NCBI GenBank assembly: GCA_001567185.1
Contig: LNFR01000058.1
Coordinates: forward strand, 1 to 64,000
DNA: 64,000 nt
Reading direction: 5' to 3'
Source of the DNA: Bacteroidetes bacterium OLB12
GTDB lineage: Bacteria; Bacteroidota; Bacteroidia; Cytophagales; Cyclobacteriaceae
The translations under genes were made by a program, and so were the position numbers. Below the pieces are notes generated by a model. It was not told the origin of the DNA, made no database searches, and was given only the letters and a program-made list of their open reading frames with translations. Below are positions 1 through 9,423 of the stretch, in pieces (position 1 is the stretch's first letter; each line of letters begins with the position of its first letter).

Positions 1-7
1 ATCTTTT

Positions 8-472
8 CTACTCAATTCGTGTGGTTGAATACCCCTGCACAAAGTCAATGGTTTTTCACCTCACCTCCAGCTTTTTTTACAACATCTGCGCCAACTATAT
101 TTTCTGTCAAATAGTCACTTCCCTTCACTAAAATATCCGGAATCAACTCCGAAATCAAGGCCAGGGGGGTGTCTTCATCAAAAAGCACTACCAAATCAAC
201 AAACTGCATGGCTGCCAAAACGCGAGCTCTTGAATTTTCGTCCTGCAGGGGTCTTTCGGGGCCTTTAAATCGCGAAACTGAGCTATCGGAGTTTAGGCCC
301 AAAACTAACCGATCGCCTAAGTTGCGGGCCTTTTCCAGGTAGTCAACATGGCCCAGGTGGATCAGGTCGAAACACCCATTGGTAAACACCACTTTCTGCC
401 CGGAATGTTTCCATTGATTAACCTGGGCTTTTGCCTGGGCGCGCGTAACTATTTGTTGGCTGCTTTTTCCAT
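8..472 (-). CDS. rfaE2: RfaE2-type ADP-heptose synthase nucleotidyltransferase (two frameshifts in this sequence)
   Basis: Adenylyltransferase that would activate D-glycero-beta-D-manno-heptose 1-phosphate for LPS core synthesis in the cytoplasm. The core shows [13 protein letters not shown] with the HxGH nucleotide-binding motif of the cytidylyltransferase-like fold. An uninterrupted frame runs only from a GTG at 392 to a stop at 45. The usual C-terminal GYSTT segment continues in another frame to a TAG at 8-10 if one T is removed from the run 52-56. At the 5' end, [17 protein letters not shown] is readable upstream of the GTG, and adding one T to the run 452-454 restores an ATG at 472 and also gives the upstream gene a natural stop. 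Both breaks look like homopolymer errors. The merged length, about 155 aa, is normal for the family. Confidence 0.8.
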
Positions 473-1446
473 CGCATAAATGCGTAGCTGATAATCAAAG
501 ATATTACTCCTCCCACAATCATTACAAAAGTTTGCCAGCCATGAAAGATAAATACAAAAGCGATGGCATCGGCTTGCGGCAGATGATAGAGGGTTACCAG
601 GCCCAACGGTACCAGGGTATGATACGACCCGGCACCTCCCGGCAATGGAGCGGCCATGGCAATAGCACCAATAGCAAATAACGTAAGCACGGCACTTATT
701 CCCAACCCGCTGGTTTCAGGAAATGCCAGCACCACCAGGTAGCTCATCAAAAAATAAAGCGCCCAAATGCCTATAGAATATAAGATAAAGAGGGCCTTGT
801 GCTTCAAACGAAAAACAGACAACAATCCGTCTTTAAATCCAAGCAACAACTTTTTGAGTTTGGCGCTTCTGCGGATAAAATAAATAGCCACTATCAATGC
901 AGCTATTCCGGCCACACCCGCAAGTATCCAGATCGTATATGATTTATTACCCGATGCAAATGGCAGCGTTTCTATAAATCCGATCAGCTTATTCCACTCT
1001 ACAAAAAAAGAAAGTGCAATCAGCGCCAGCAAACACACCAAATCAATCAAACGTTCTACCACCACGGTACCAAACGATACTTCAATGGGCGTTTGTTCCA
1101 GCTTGTAGAGGTTATAACAGCGCGATACTTCTCCGCCACGCGGCACAGCCAAATTTACCAGGTACCCGATCATCAATGAAAGAAAGCTGCTTCCTAATGA
1201 AACGGAGTTTCCGGTTGGCACCAGCAACATGCGCCAACGTTCGGCCCGCAACACATGGCTGGCCATTGCCACCACTGCCATCAGCAGCAAGTAACCCTTG
1301 TCACATTTTTTCCAGGCATTCCACAAAAATTCTGATTTGTTCTCGCCTTCAGCTACAACCAACCCACGCAGTGACAGCCACAAGAGCAAAGCCGTAATTC
1401 CAAAAATTACGAGGTATTGAAGATAAGATTTTAGCTTGGGATGCAA
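418..1446 (-). CDS. Lysylphosphatidylglycerol synthase TM-domain (UPF0104/AglD-like) membrane protein
   Basis: Integral membrane protein of 342 aa with about seven to eight hydrophobic segments spread over the whole length. It belongs to the flippase-like family defined by the transmembrane part of lysylphosphatidylglycerol synthase. Visible family signs are the [15 protein letters not shown] segment after the third helix and the [15 protein letters not shown] segment near residue 265. The substrate is unknown; family members are thought to move lipid-linked compounds. It lies directly upstream of rfaE2 on the same strand and overlaps it, which suggests a shared transcript and a cell-envelope role. 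If the suspected missing T at 452-454 is restored, this protein would end about ten residues earlier. Confidence 0.75.
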   Translation of the reverse strand: MHPKLKSYLQYLVIFGITALLLWLSLRGLVVAEGENKSEFLWNAWKKCDKGYLLLMAVVAMASHVLRAERWRMLLVPTGNSVSLGSSFLSLMIGYLVNLAVPRGGEVSRCYNLYKLEQTPIEVSFGTVVVERLIDLVCLLALIALSFFVEWNKLIGFIETLPFASGNKSYTIWILAGVAGIAALIVAIYFIRRSAKLKKLLLGFKDGLLSVFRLKHKALFILYSIGIWALYFLMSYLVVLAFPETSGLGISAVLTLFAIGAIAMAAPLPGGAGSYHTLVPLGLVTLYHLPQADAIAFVFIFHGWQTFVMIVGGVISLIISYAFMRWKKQPTNSYARPGKSPG

Positions 1447-1838
1447 GGACGCAACAAATTATCAGTATCAGGAAAAAACCCGTGCGGGCTTAAAGGTACA
1501 TGCTTCTTCTGTTCATTGAAACATCAGAAATAATTATTCCCCTATAGTTTATCCGGGCTTTGTAGATAGCAGCCTCATTCAGGCATCTTATTCCGGAATT
1601 TCGGCTGCCCATAATCAGGTGCGGGCTCAAAACATTTATAAGCCCAAAATATGCTTTAGTAGGTGAGGTTGGCAAAACCGCATATATCCTTAGTTACCCA
1701 ATTTCTTCTAAAATCCTCATTTTCAGCCATTTTTGAGGGGTTGTAAATTAGCCCGATTGCTGAAGATTAGTTGAAGAAGGGGTTAAAATTCCGTACTTTT
1801 GTAGTCCAATTTTCCATTCTGAACTAAAAATCAAGATT
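1447..1838. other. Intergenic region between divergent genes; degenerate repeats, no clear gene
   Basis: This 392-bp gap separates the minus-strand flippase gene from the plus-strand glycogen synthase-like gene. It holds two near-identical copies of GTGCGGGCTyAAA about 137 bp apart (near 1481 and 1619). A 61-codon minus-strand frame at 1490-1675 carries RNSGIRCLNEAA, which faintly resembles the RGSGVICLNGAA core of aspartate 1-decarboxylase (PanD), but the match is too weak to call a pseudogene. The right end carries the promoter of the next gene. Confidence 0.5.
1771..1801 (+). promoter_or_regulatory. Bacteroidetes-type promoter of the glycogen synthase-like gene
   Basis: TTG at 1771-1773, a 20-nt spacer and TACTTTTG at 1794-1801 match the Bacteroidetes sigma-A consensus (TTG, 19-21 nt, TAnnTTTG). 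The ATG of the next gene follows 37 nt downstream. Confidence 0.6.
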
Positions 1839-2642
1839 ATGTCTAAAATCCGTATTCTTTATGTAGCCAGCGAGATCAATCCTTTTCTTCAGACTACGGA
1901 AGTTTCTGAATTTGTAAGAAAACTTCCTCAGGCCATGCAGGAAAAAGGGATGGAGATCAGGATTCTGGTGCCGAGGTTTGGGTTGATTAATGAGAGAAAG
2001 AATCGGTTACACGAAGTAGTGCGACTTTCAGGAATTAACATTGCTGTGGGCGATGAGGAAAAACCCCTGATCATTAAAGTGGCTTCTATTCCCAATGCTA
2101 AATTGCAAGTGTATTTTATCGACAACGAAGATTACTTTCACCGTAAGCACGTTTTCCACGATAAGGAAAATAAGTTTTATGAAGACAATGACGAACGCGC
2201 CATCTTCTTTTGCAAGGGAGTAATTGAAACGGTGCGCAAACTGGGCTGGGCACCGGATATTGTACATTGCAATGACTGGATAACCAGCTTTATTCCATTG
2301 TATTTGAAAACTACGTACAAGAACGATCCGTTGTTTAAAAACGCCAAAACGGTTTTTACAATTTACAACAATAGCTTTAGCCACAAGTTTAAAGGCGATT
2401 TAATGGGCAAAGTGCGCATGATGGATATTGAAGATGCCATGTTGGGCCACTTAAAAACTGGCGATTACGAAGGCTTTATTAAATTAGGCGCGCAATTCTC
2501 GGATGTGGTTTCTACGGCCGGGGACAATAAAAAGTTAGAAGGATTAGTTAAGAAGCTAAAAGAGAAAAAAGTTGAAACCATTGAGAAAGACGATAACTAC
2601 ACCGAATCGTTCTACAATCTTTATACGGAATTGGTGGGCTAA
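1839..2642 (+). CDS. Glycogen/starch synthase catalytic-domain protein (short form)
   Basis: Cytoplasmic 267-aa protein matching the N-terminal catalytic domain of GT5 glycogen/starch synthases. It opens with KIRILYVASEINPF, equivalent to the ADP-glucose-binding start of the family, and has the conserved VHCNDW segment near residue 145. The C-terminal GT1-type lobe is absent. Short proteins of this kind are common in Cytophagales and sit next to DUF4270 and glmS genes, so the length appears normal for the lineage. Whether it makes glycogen alone is unclear. It has its own promoter, and its 3' end overlaps the start of the DUF4270 frame. Confidence 0.75.
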   Translation: MSKIRILYVASEINPFLQTTEVSEFVRKLPQAMQEKGMEIRILVPRFGLINERKNRLHEVVRLSGINIAVGDEEKPLIIKVASIPNAKLQVYFIDNEDYFHRKHVFHDKENKFYEDNDERAIFFCKGVIETVRKLGWAPDIVHCNDWITSFIPLYLKTTYKNDPLFKNAKTVFTIYNNSFSHKFKGDLMGKVRMMDIEDAMLGHLKTGDYEGFIKLGAQFSDVVSTAGDNKKLEGLVKKLKEKKVETIEKDDNYTESFYNLYTELVG

Positions 2643-4012
2643 GGCCCACCTCTTTATTTTTACAGCCCTATTATTTTCTTGCGATGAAGACCTGAACCTG
2701 TTAGGTTTCAGGGGAGACGATCAGCGCTTTAAAGTTTACTACGCTGAGATTCCGGTGCCCAGCAGCGTACTGTTGCTAGACTCTGTCCAGAGTATGAATT
2801 ATTCTTCGCTGGAAACCACACGGTTGTTGGTTGGATCATACTCCGACCCGCTTTTGGGCGAAGTGCAGGCAATAGGATTTGCGCAATACCGCCCTACGGA
2901 TATTACCAGTTTTATTGCCAGTAGCTCCGTATTTGATTCCGCCATTCTTCAACTGCGGTTCGATTTCTATAATTATGGTGCATCGAGCGTTACCAATTTC
3001 GGATTTTCAATTCATGAATTAACCGATACGCTATCGTTCAGCAACCTTTATTTTTCCAAATCTGCGGCTGCATACCACCCAACGCCCATCGGCACCGTAT
3101 CTACTACCATTGACCAGGTTTTATTTGATAAAGAATTGAACGATACCGATGCAGATTCTTTAGTTGTAGTACGTTCTAAACTTACCCAGGAATTCGGTCA
3201 GCGTTTGTTCGATGCCATCAATCCGGAAGATGAAAGATTTTCAAATTTCAATCTGTTCAAAAATCGATTTAAGGGATTTGCCATTGTTCCTACTGTATCT
3301 CAAACTATTGTAGGTATAAGCAACAACTCAAATTCCTACCTGACAATTTATTACCATACAGGCGAAACTGCAGGATCAAGAACCTTTCCGATTGGTACGG
3401 GTATCTCCTATTCAAACATCACATCTGACAGGTCCGCTACCGAATTAAGCGGGCTTACCAATTACCACGAAGAATTTTTCCCTGCTAGCAACCGGTATGT
3501 TCAGTCGGGGGTTGGCATTGCCACCAAATTAGACTTTAGCGGGTTTTACGATCTGATCGATGAGTTTCCTAACGTGATTATTAACTCGGCAGAACTTTCG
3601 ATAGAAAATGTTGCCGCCCCGGGCGATTTGGAATACCCTACCCTTGGCCTTGTTATGTTAGATGAGAACAATAAGTTTAAAAAACTAACCACAGAACAAG
3701 ACACAACCGATTACCTTGCCTTTAATAGTAAAGTAAGAATAGGAACGCTCATGAGTTACGATGTGCTAACTGCACCATATGCAACTTCTGATGTATCTAC
3801 CTTGCTGGGGCTTTCATACTCTTCAACTGAAAATAAATTTCAGTCTTTCCCCACGCTTTTTTTTTCAACAGTTGTATGCGCTGCGCGAAAAGCGTTATCC
3901 CAACTGGGCATTAACCGCAGTTAATCCAACTCCAACCAAAACAGTTAACCGGGCCGTCTTTAATAAAGACAATATTAAACTCAAGGTTTATTATACCAGG
4001 CCCACAGAGTAA
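2572..4012 (+). CDS. DUF4270 family lipoprotein (one frameshift)
   Basis: Predicted outer-membrane or periplasmic lipoprotein. The hydrophobic stretch HLFIFTALLFSCDED ends in a lipobox-like Cys, followed by a long beta-rich body typical of DUF4270, a Bacteroidota family of unknown function. The first frame stops at 3924 after PTLFFS, but the family C-terminus (QQLYALREKRYPNW through KLKVYYTRP) continues to 4012 if one T is removed from the nine-T run at 3857-3865. The start is uncertain: no ATG is available and the only candidates are TTG codons at 2572 or 2581, inside the preceding gene. It ends 15 bp before glmS, so the two are probably co-transcribed. Confidence 0.75.
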
Positions 4013-4027
4013 CTAAATAAAACAACC

Positions 4028-5863
4028 ATGTGTGGTATTGTGGCATATGTGGGCCACCGCCAGGCTCACGAAGTAATAATAAAAGGTCTTAAGCGCCTGG
4101 AGTATCGCGGCTACGATAGTACAGGTATTGCCTTACTTAATGGCGGACTTAACATTTACAAGAAAAAGGGAAAGGTTGCTGAGTTGGAAGCCTTTGTAAA
4201 AGGGCAAAATCTAAACAGCACTATTGGTATGGGGCACACCCGCTGGGCTACCCATGGCGAACCAAACGATGAAAATGCCCACCCGCATTATTCAGCCACA
4301 AAAAACCTGGCCATTATTCACAATGGCATTATTGAAAACTATGCAGCCCTTAAGCAGGATTTGTTGCGCAAAGGGCACACCTTTTTAAGCGAAACCGATA
4401 CGGAAGTTTTCGTACACTTTATTGAAGACATTCAACAAAAAGAAAATTGTGCTTTAGATGAAGCTGTGCGCCTGGCGCTAACCAAAGTTGTGGGGGCCTA
4501 TGCAATTGTGGTAATGTCTGTACACGAGCCTAACCTTTTAATTGCCGCACGTAAGGGCAGCCCATTGGTTTTGGGTGTTGGTCGTGGTGAATTTTTTATG
4601 GCTTCGGATGCCACCCCCATTATTGAGTACACCAACGAAGTAGTTTACCTGAACGACCAGGAAATTGCCATTATCAACAATGGTAAATTAACTATTAAAG
4701 ATACGTCCAACCTGCCGCTTACGCCATACGTGCAAACAATCGACATGGAGTTAGAAGCCATTGAAAAAGGTGGCTTTGAACACTTCATGCTTAAAGAAAT
4801 TTTTGAGCAACCGCGCTCTATTAAAGATTGTATGCGTGGCCGTTTAGATTCTGCTTCGGGCCGATTAATCTTAGGGGGCTTGCGCGAATACCTTAACAAA
4901 TTGGTTCAGGCCGATCGGATAATAATTATAGCCTGCGGTACTTCCTGGCATGCCGGTTTAGTGGCCGAGTATTTCTTTGAAGAGTTTTGTCGCATTCCTG
5001 TAGAGGTAGAATATGCTTCTGAATTCCGGTACCGCAACCCGATTGTTCGCGAAGGCGATGTAGTAATTGCAATCTCTCAATCGGGCGAAACTGCGGATAC
5101 GCTGGCGGCTATCGAACTTGCCAAAGCAAAAGGAGCTATCATTTTTGGTGTTTGTAATGTAGTTGGCTCATCCATTCCGCGGGCCACACATGCCGGGGCA
5201 TATACACATGCCGGTCCTGAAATTGGAGTAGCCAGCACCAAAGCATTTACCGCTCAACTTACGGTGCTGAACATGATTGCCCTGATTGTTGCTCAAAAGA
5301 AAGGCACGATCACCGAGCAGAAATTCAACGAGCTTTTGGTAGAAATGGAAAACCTGCCCGCCAAGGTTGAAAAAGTATTAAAACTCAACGACCAGATTAA
5401 AAAGATTGCCGAAGAGTTTAAAGACTCGCGCAATTTCCTGTACCTCGGTCGTGGTTATAACTTTCCCGTGGCACTGGAGGGGGCACTAAAACTGAAAGAA
5501 ATTTCTTACATCCATGCCGAAGGGTATCCGGCTGCAGAAATGAAACACGGTCCCATTGCATTGATTGATGCAGAAATGCCGGTGGCGTTTATTGCAACAA
5601 AAGACAGCTCGTACGAAAAAGTTGTTTCAAACATTCAGGAGGTAAAGGCCCGTAAAGGCCGGGTTATTTCTATTGTAACAGAAGGCGATACACTCATTCC
5701 AAAAATGTCGGAGTTTATAATTGAAATACCGCCCGTTGCAGAGGCTTTGGTGCCCCTGGTTTCGGTAGTACCTCTGCAACTGCTTTCCTACCACATTGCC
5801 GTCATGCGGGGTTGCAACGTTGATCAACCGCGTAACCTGGCTAAGTCGGTAACGGTGGAGTAG
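4028..5863 (+). CDS. glmS: Glutamine-fructose-6-phosphate aminotransferase (isomerizing)
   Basis: Converts fructose-6-phosphate and glutamine to glucosamine-6-phosphate, the first step to UDP-GlcNAc for peptidoglycan and LPS. The protein has 611 aa, the normal length. Cys2 after the initiator Met (MCGIVAYVGHR) is the glutaminase nucleophile; GHTRWATHG and HNGIIENY are glutaminase-domain motifs. Two SIS domains follow, with SQSGETADT in the first, and ALKLKEISYIHAEGY and EMKHGPIALI in the second. The C-terminus ends in the usual AKSVTVE. No glmS ribozyme-like leader is apparent; the gene follows the DUF4270 gene closely. Confidence 0.97.
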   Translation: MCGIVAYVGHRQAHEVIIKGLKRLEYRGYDSTGIALLNGGLNIYKKKGKVAELEAFVKGQNLNSTIGMGHTRWATHGEPNDENAHPHYSATKNLAIIHNGIIENYAALKQDLLRKGHTFLSETDTEVFVHFIEDIQQKENCALDEAVRLALTKVVGAYAIVVMSVHEPNLLIAARKGSPLVLGVGRGEFFMASDATPIIEYTNEVVYLNDQEIAIINNGKLTIKDTSNLPLTPYVQTIDMELEAIEKGGFEHFMLKEIFEQPRSIKDCMRGRLDSASGRLILGGLREYLNKLVQADRIIIIACGTSWHAGLVAEYFFEEFCRIPVEVEYASEFRYRNPIVREGDVVIAISQSGETADTLAAIELAKAKGAIIFGVCNVVGSSIPRATHAGAYTHAGPEIGVASTKAFTAQLTVLNMIALIVAQKKGTITEQKFNELLVEMENLPAKVEKVLKLNDQIKKIAEEFKDSRNFLYLGRGYNFPVALEGALKLKEISYIHAEGYPAAEMKHGPIALIDAEMPVAFIATKDSSYEKVVSNIQEVKARKGRVISIVTEGDTLIPKMSEFIIEIPPVAEALVPLVSVVPLQLLSYHIAVMRGCNVDQPRNLAKSVTVE

Positions 5864-5982
5864 CCGCCCTAATCCAAAAAATATAAAAGGCAACCTATTC
5901 CGAAAAAAGAAACTTTACGGATGTAACTCATGTTACAAAAGCATACCATTAAAAAGCCAATCTTTGATTTTTAATTGTCGTT

Positions 5983-6360
5983 ATGAAAACTGTGAAGCTC
6001 ACCACGGAAGATTTTAAACAACTCGTTTTTGACTATACCTCCGAAACCGAGTGGAATTACAAAGGCACCCTGCCGGCCATTATCGATTTTTATGCAGACT
6101 GGTGCGGCCCGTGTAAAATGGTAGCCCCGATATTGGAAGAACTTGCCGCAGCGTATAAAGACAAACTTGTTATCTACAAGGTTGATACAGAGGTTGAACA
6201 GGAACTATCGGCTGTTTTTAATATTCGAAGTATTCCTACCTTCCTGTTTATTCCAACAGTAGGGCAGCCTATGTTGCAGCCAGGCGCGTTTCCAAAAAAT
6301 GTTTTTGAGAAGATAATTGATGAACACCTGGTGGCCAAAAGCGTAACCACCACGGATTAG
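5983..6360 (+). CDS. trxA: Thioredoxin
   Basis: Cytoplasmic thiol-disulfide reductant of 125 aa. It shows the thioredoxin fold core FYADWCGPCKMVAPIL with the active-site pair Cys41 and Cys44, and the cis-proline segment IRSIPTFLFIP near residue 80. The N-terminus carries about 25 residues more than minimal thioredoxins, as in many Bacteroidota homologues, with no signal peptide. It is probably monocistronic: a clear hairpin terminator follows 30 bp downstream. Confidence 0.93.
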   Translation: MKTVKLTTEDFKQLVFDYTSETEWNYKGTLPAIIDFYADWCGPCKMVAPILEELAAAYKDKLVIYKVDTEVEQELSAVFNIRSIPTFLFIPTVGQPMLQPGAFPKNVFEKIIDEHLVAKSVTTTD

Positions 6361-6389
6361 TTTTGCGAAACTTTGTCAACTATACCTTC

Positions 6390-6417
6390 TGGCGCGTGGA
6401 TTACGCGCCATTTTTTT
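6390..6417 (+). terminator. Rho-independent terminator after trxA
   Basis: TGGCGCGT (6390-6397) pairs with ACGCGCCA (6403-6410) around a 5-nt loop and is followed by seven T residues, a canonical intrinsic terminator for the plus strand. Confidence 0.85.
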
Positions 6418-6527
6418 ACCGCAAGAATCGGGTTACCAACAACCTCATCTCCCGCTAATTTTAATTCGTCTTTCATCCATGGTCGAGCACACTTCACTCA
6501 ATAAAAAAAGAACTCCGTATGAAAAGT

Positions 6528-7168
6528 TTAGTGCTCCAGTACCTTACAAACCGCATAGCGCAAGTTGCCAGTAGCGTGTTGAGCTCCCTTTAGCAAAGCA
6601 ACCACATTTTTTTGCCTATTCTTTCAGCCCATTCAAAGGGTCCATACGGATAATTGGTGCCCAGCTTCATCGCCACATCAATATCTTCACGGCTTGCTGT
6701 ACCTTCTTCTACCGTACAATAAGCTTCATTAATGATCATACAAATAATACGCGGGGTTACAAAGCCTACCTGGTCGGCAACAAGCCCAAAGGATGTGTTA
6801 AGTTTTTTACAGGTGTCTTCCAGAACGACCTTCGCATCCGCATTTGCCACGCAAACTTCAAGCATCTTGCGGTTTAAAAAAGTAGGCAAACCGCAAAACC
6901 CTATAAAAGTAGCTTTCCCACTATAGTTGGCTATAAGCCCTGAAAGTGTACTAAAAGTAGAATTTAAAAAGACGGGTTGTTTGGCGTGCTCATACATGGC
7001 CAAATCAAAGGCCTCAGGGACTGGTAAAAAATCAAAAACCACATCGGCCCAGGCAAGTTGGGGTGCGCCATCTTTTGCGTTTTCAACGGTGCTGTAAAGG
7101 TGAGCATCGCCAAATTTCTGCTTACATTCCAGACTATTCTCCTCCGTACCAATTACTAAAATCTTCAT
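6528..7168 (-). CDS. 3-hydroxyacyl-CoA dehydrogenase-like protein (one frameshift)
   Basis: About 210 aa. The C-terminal half matches the 3HCDH C-terminal domain (FVTPRIICMIINEAY, DIDVAMKLGTNYPYGPFEWAERIG), as in 3-hydroxybutyryl-CoA dehydrogenases. The N-terminal half (KILVIGTEENSLE) is a short, divergent Rossmann part lacking a clear GxGxxG, so NAD use is uncertain. The first frame ends at 6590 with an atypical tail. Adding one base to the seven-T run 6607-6613 restores GKKNVVALLKGAQ and a stop at 6528, matching the family end. I chose the start MKILVIG at 7168. It is divergent from ridA, with 55 bp between. Confidence 0.75.
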
Positions 7169-7223
7169 GTGTTTGTGTGGGGGATTACCGATATTTGAAA
7201 TCAAAAGTAATATACCCTGCCCT

Positions 7224-7604
7224 ATGTCAAAAGAAGTTATTTATTCTGCCAACGCACCAGAACCCATCGGCCCGTATAGCCAGGCTATCAAAATTGGTTC
7301 TATGCTTTTTGTTTCCGGGCAAATTGCCATCGATAAGGCTTCCGGAAAATTACTCACCGGCAACATTACCGAAGAAACCAACCTGGTGTTAAAAAACATT
7401 GGCGAAATTTTAGCGGCAGCCGGCATGGATTTTTCGCATGTAGTAAAGTGTTCAATTTTTTTAAAAGACATGGGCCAATTTCCGGTGGTGAATGATGCCT
7501 ACGCTAAAAAATTTACACACCATCCGCCAGCCCGCGAAACGGTAGAAGTTAGTCGTTTACCAAAAGATGTAAACGTAGAAATTTCCTGTATTGCCGTTAA
7601 ATAG
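7224..7604 (+). CDS. ridA: RidA family reactive-intermediate deaminase
   Basis: Cytoplasmic enzyme that hydrolyses reactive enamine/imine intermediates released by PLP enzymes. The 126-aa length is typical. Family signs are APEPIGPYSQAI at the start, VSGQIAID, the LKNIGEILAAAG helix and the C-terminal PKDVNVEISCIAV (YjgF signature, with Glu for acid catalysis). The start is the ATG at 7224; a longer upstream frame lacks homology. It lies 24 bp upstream of gltX, possibly co-transcribed. Confidence 0.92.
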   Translation: MSKEVIYSANAPEPIGPYSQAIKIGSMLFVSGQIAIDKASGKLLTGNITEETNLVLKNIGEILAAAGMDFSHVVKCSIFLKDMGQFPVVNDAYAKKFTHHPPARETVEVSRLPKDVNVEISCIAVK

Positions 7605-7628
7605 TTCGAAGTTCATTTTTTCAATTGG

Positions 7629-9154
7629 ATGATGCCTCCCGCACGAGTACGTTTTGCCCCCAGCCCTACAGGTGCCCTTCATATTGGTGGTGTACGCACA
7701 GCACTTTACAACTATCTGCTGGCTAAGAAAACCAATGGCACCATGATTCTGCGCATTGAAGATACAGACCAAACCCGGTATGTACCGGGCGCTGAGGAAT
7801 ACATTCTTAAATCGCTGGAGTGGGTTGGAATAAAAATAGATGAGGGTGTAGCCCAGGGAGGGCCGCATGCCCCGTATCGCCAATCCGAACGGAAAGCGAT
7901 TTACAAACAATACGCACAAAAATTAATTGACGAAGGCAATGCCTACTACGCTTTTGATTCGGAAGAAGAATTGGAAGCGATGCGCAACCGGCTGAAGGCA
8001 ACAGGTTCAACCCATCAGCAATATAGTGCTACTACACGAATGATGATGGACAATTCACTCACTCTTTCAAAAAGTGAAGTAGCACAAAAGTTAGCAGCAG
8101 GAAATCCATACGTTATCCGGCTAAAAGTTCCTGACTCGGAGGAAATAGAGTTAAACGACCTGATTCGCGGAGAGGTAAAGGTACATTCATCGCAGATTGA
8201 TGATAAGGTTTTGATGAAGTCGGATGGAATGCCTACGTACCATCTTGCCAATGTAGTAGATGATTACCTCATGCAGATCACCCATGTTATCCGGGGCGAA
8301 GAATGGCTTCCTTCTGCTCCGCTTCATGTTTTGTTGTATCGCTTTTTGGGTTGGGAAAAGCAGATGCCACAGTTTGCGCATTTACCCTTGTTGTTAAAAC
8401 CCGATGGCAATGGCAAACTCAGCAAGCGCGATGCCGACAAAGCAGGCTTCCCGTTGTTCCCGCTCAACTGGACCGATCCAAACACAGGTGAACTTTCCAA
8501 AGGATTTTGTGAATCGGGCTACTTACCCGATGCACTGATCAACTTCCTTGCTTTTTTGGGTTGGAACCCGGGCACGGAACAAGAAATTTTTTCCATGCAT
8601 GAACTGATTGATTCCTTTACAGTAGAACGTATTGGCAAAGCCGGTGCACGATTCGATATTCTGAAAGCGCAATGGTACAACCAACAATACCTGAAAGCTA
8701 AGCCTGACGATGAACTGGCTGCATATTTACTTGCAGCCTTACCGTCCAACTCCTGTTCGAAAGAGAAAGCAGCTAAAATTTGTGGTGTGCTGAAAGAGCG
8801 CGTTACGTTTACACACGATCTTGCTACCCAGCGCGCTTCTTCTTTGAAGCACCTGCCGAATACGATACCCAGGTAATAAGTAAAAAATGGAACGATGAGG
8901 CCGTTAAAGTACTTGCTGCATTTAGCGATGCGTTAGTTACCCTTACAACTCCCACCGCTGAAACCATTAAAGCTACGCTTGAAAACGTAACCGCCTCGTT
9001 AGGGATTGGCACCGGTAAAATTTTACAGGCTCTTCGTGTTGCGGTAACGGGTGCTGGGTCAGGTCCGGATCTGATGCGCTCCATGGAAATTTTAGGGAAC
9101 GAAGAGGTTATAACCCGAATTCAACGTGCAATCGCAAGCATTAAAAAAATATAA
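7629..9154 (+). CDS. gltX: Glutamate-tRNA ligase (one frameshift)
   Basis: Charges tRNA-Glu in the cytoplasm. The N-terminus [18 protein letters not shown] carries the HIGH-type motif of class I synthetases, and [13 protein letters not shown] near residue 260 holds the KMSKS-like motif. The first frame ends at 8876, but [14 protein letters not shown] and the C-terminal anticodon-binding domain ([15 protein letters not shown]) continue in another frame to 9154. One base seems to be missing between about 8821 and 8840, around cccagcgcgc. The merged length, about 508 aa, fits the family. The stop overlaps the next ATG (TAATG). Confidence 0.9.
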
Positions 9155-9374
9155 TGGCTAAAAAATCCGACAAGCCCAGCAAGAAACAAGGTAAGCCACG
9201 GGTTCACAAAGAACTTTCTGGTTTTGAAGTTTCGATTGATCAGTTTGGTGAACTGAAAACCAACATGGCAATCGAAAAACTGAATGAGTTTCTGAATGAA
9301 AATGTGGACGACAAGAAACTTGCCGAACGCAACGATTATGACGAAATGAAAAACCAAAGAAGAAAAAGGGTTGA
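9154..9374 (+). CDS. Small conserved basic protein downstream of gltX
   Basis: Cytoplasmic protein of about 73 aa starting [14 protein letters not shown], lysine-rich at the N-terminus and followed by a short acidic segment (LNEFLNENVDDKKLAERN). I do not recognise a function. As written, its frame runs without a stop into the following peptidase gene, giving a 631-codon fusion. One extra A in the run 9363-9367 would create a natural TGA at 9372-9374. Given the many homopolymer errors in this window, two separate genes are more likely than a fusion, because the second part has its own signal peptide. Confidence 0.55.
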
Positions 9375-9423
9375 AATTTTATCAACTCGTTTAACTTTTC
9401 CGCTCACTCCAATCTATATTTTT

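Noticed and set aside
1490..1675. 61-codon minus-strand frame as an aspartate decarboxylase pseudogene
   Set aside because: Only a short stretch (RNSGIRCLNEAA) resembles PanD and the N-terminal half does not; kept as a weak note, not a gene.
4000..4030. glmS ribozyme leader
   Set aside because: Only 15 bp separate DUF4270 and glmS, leaving no room for the ribozyme.
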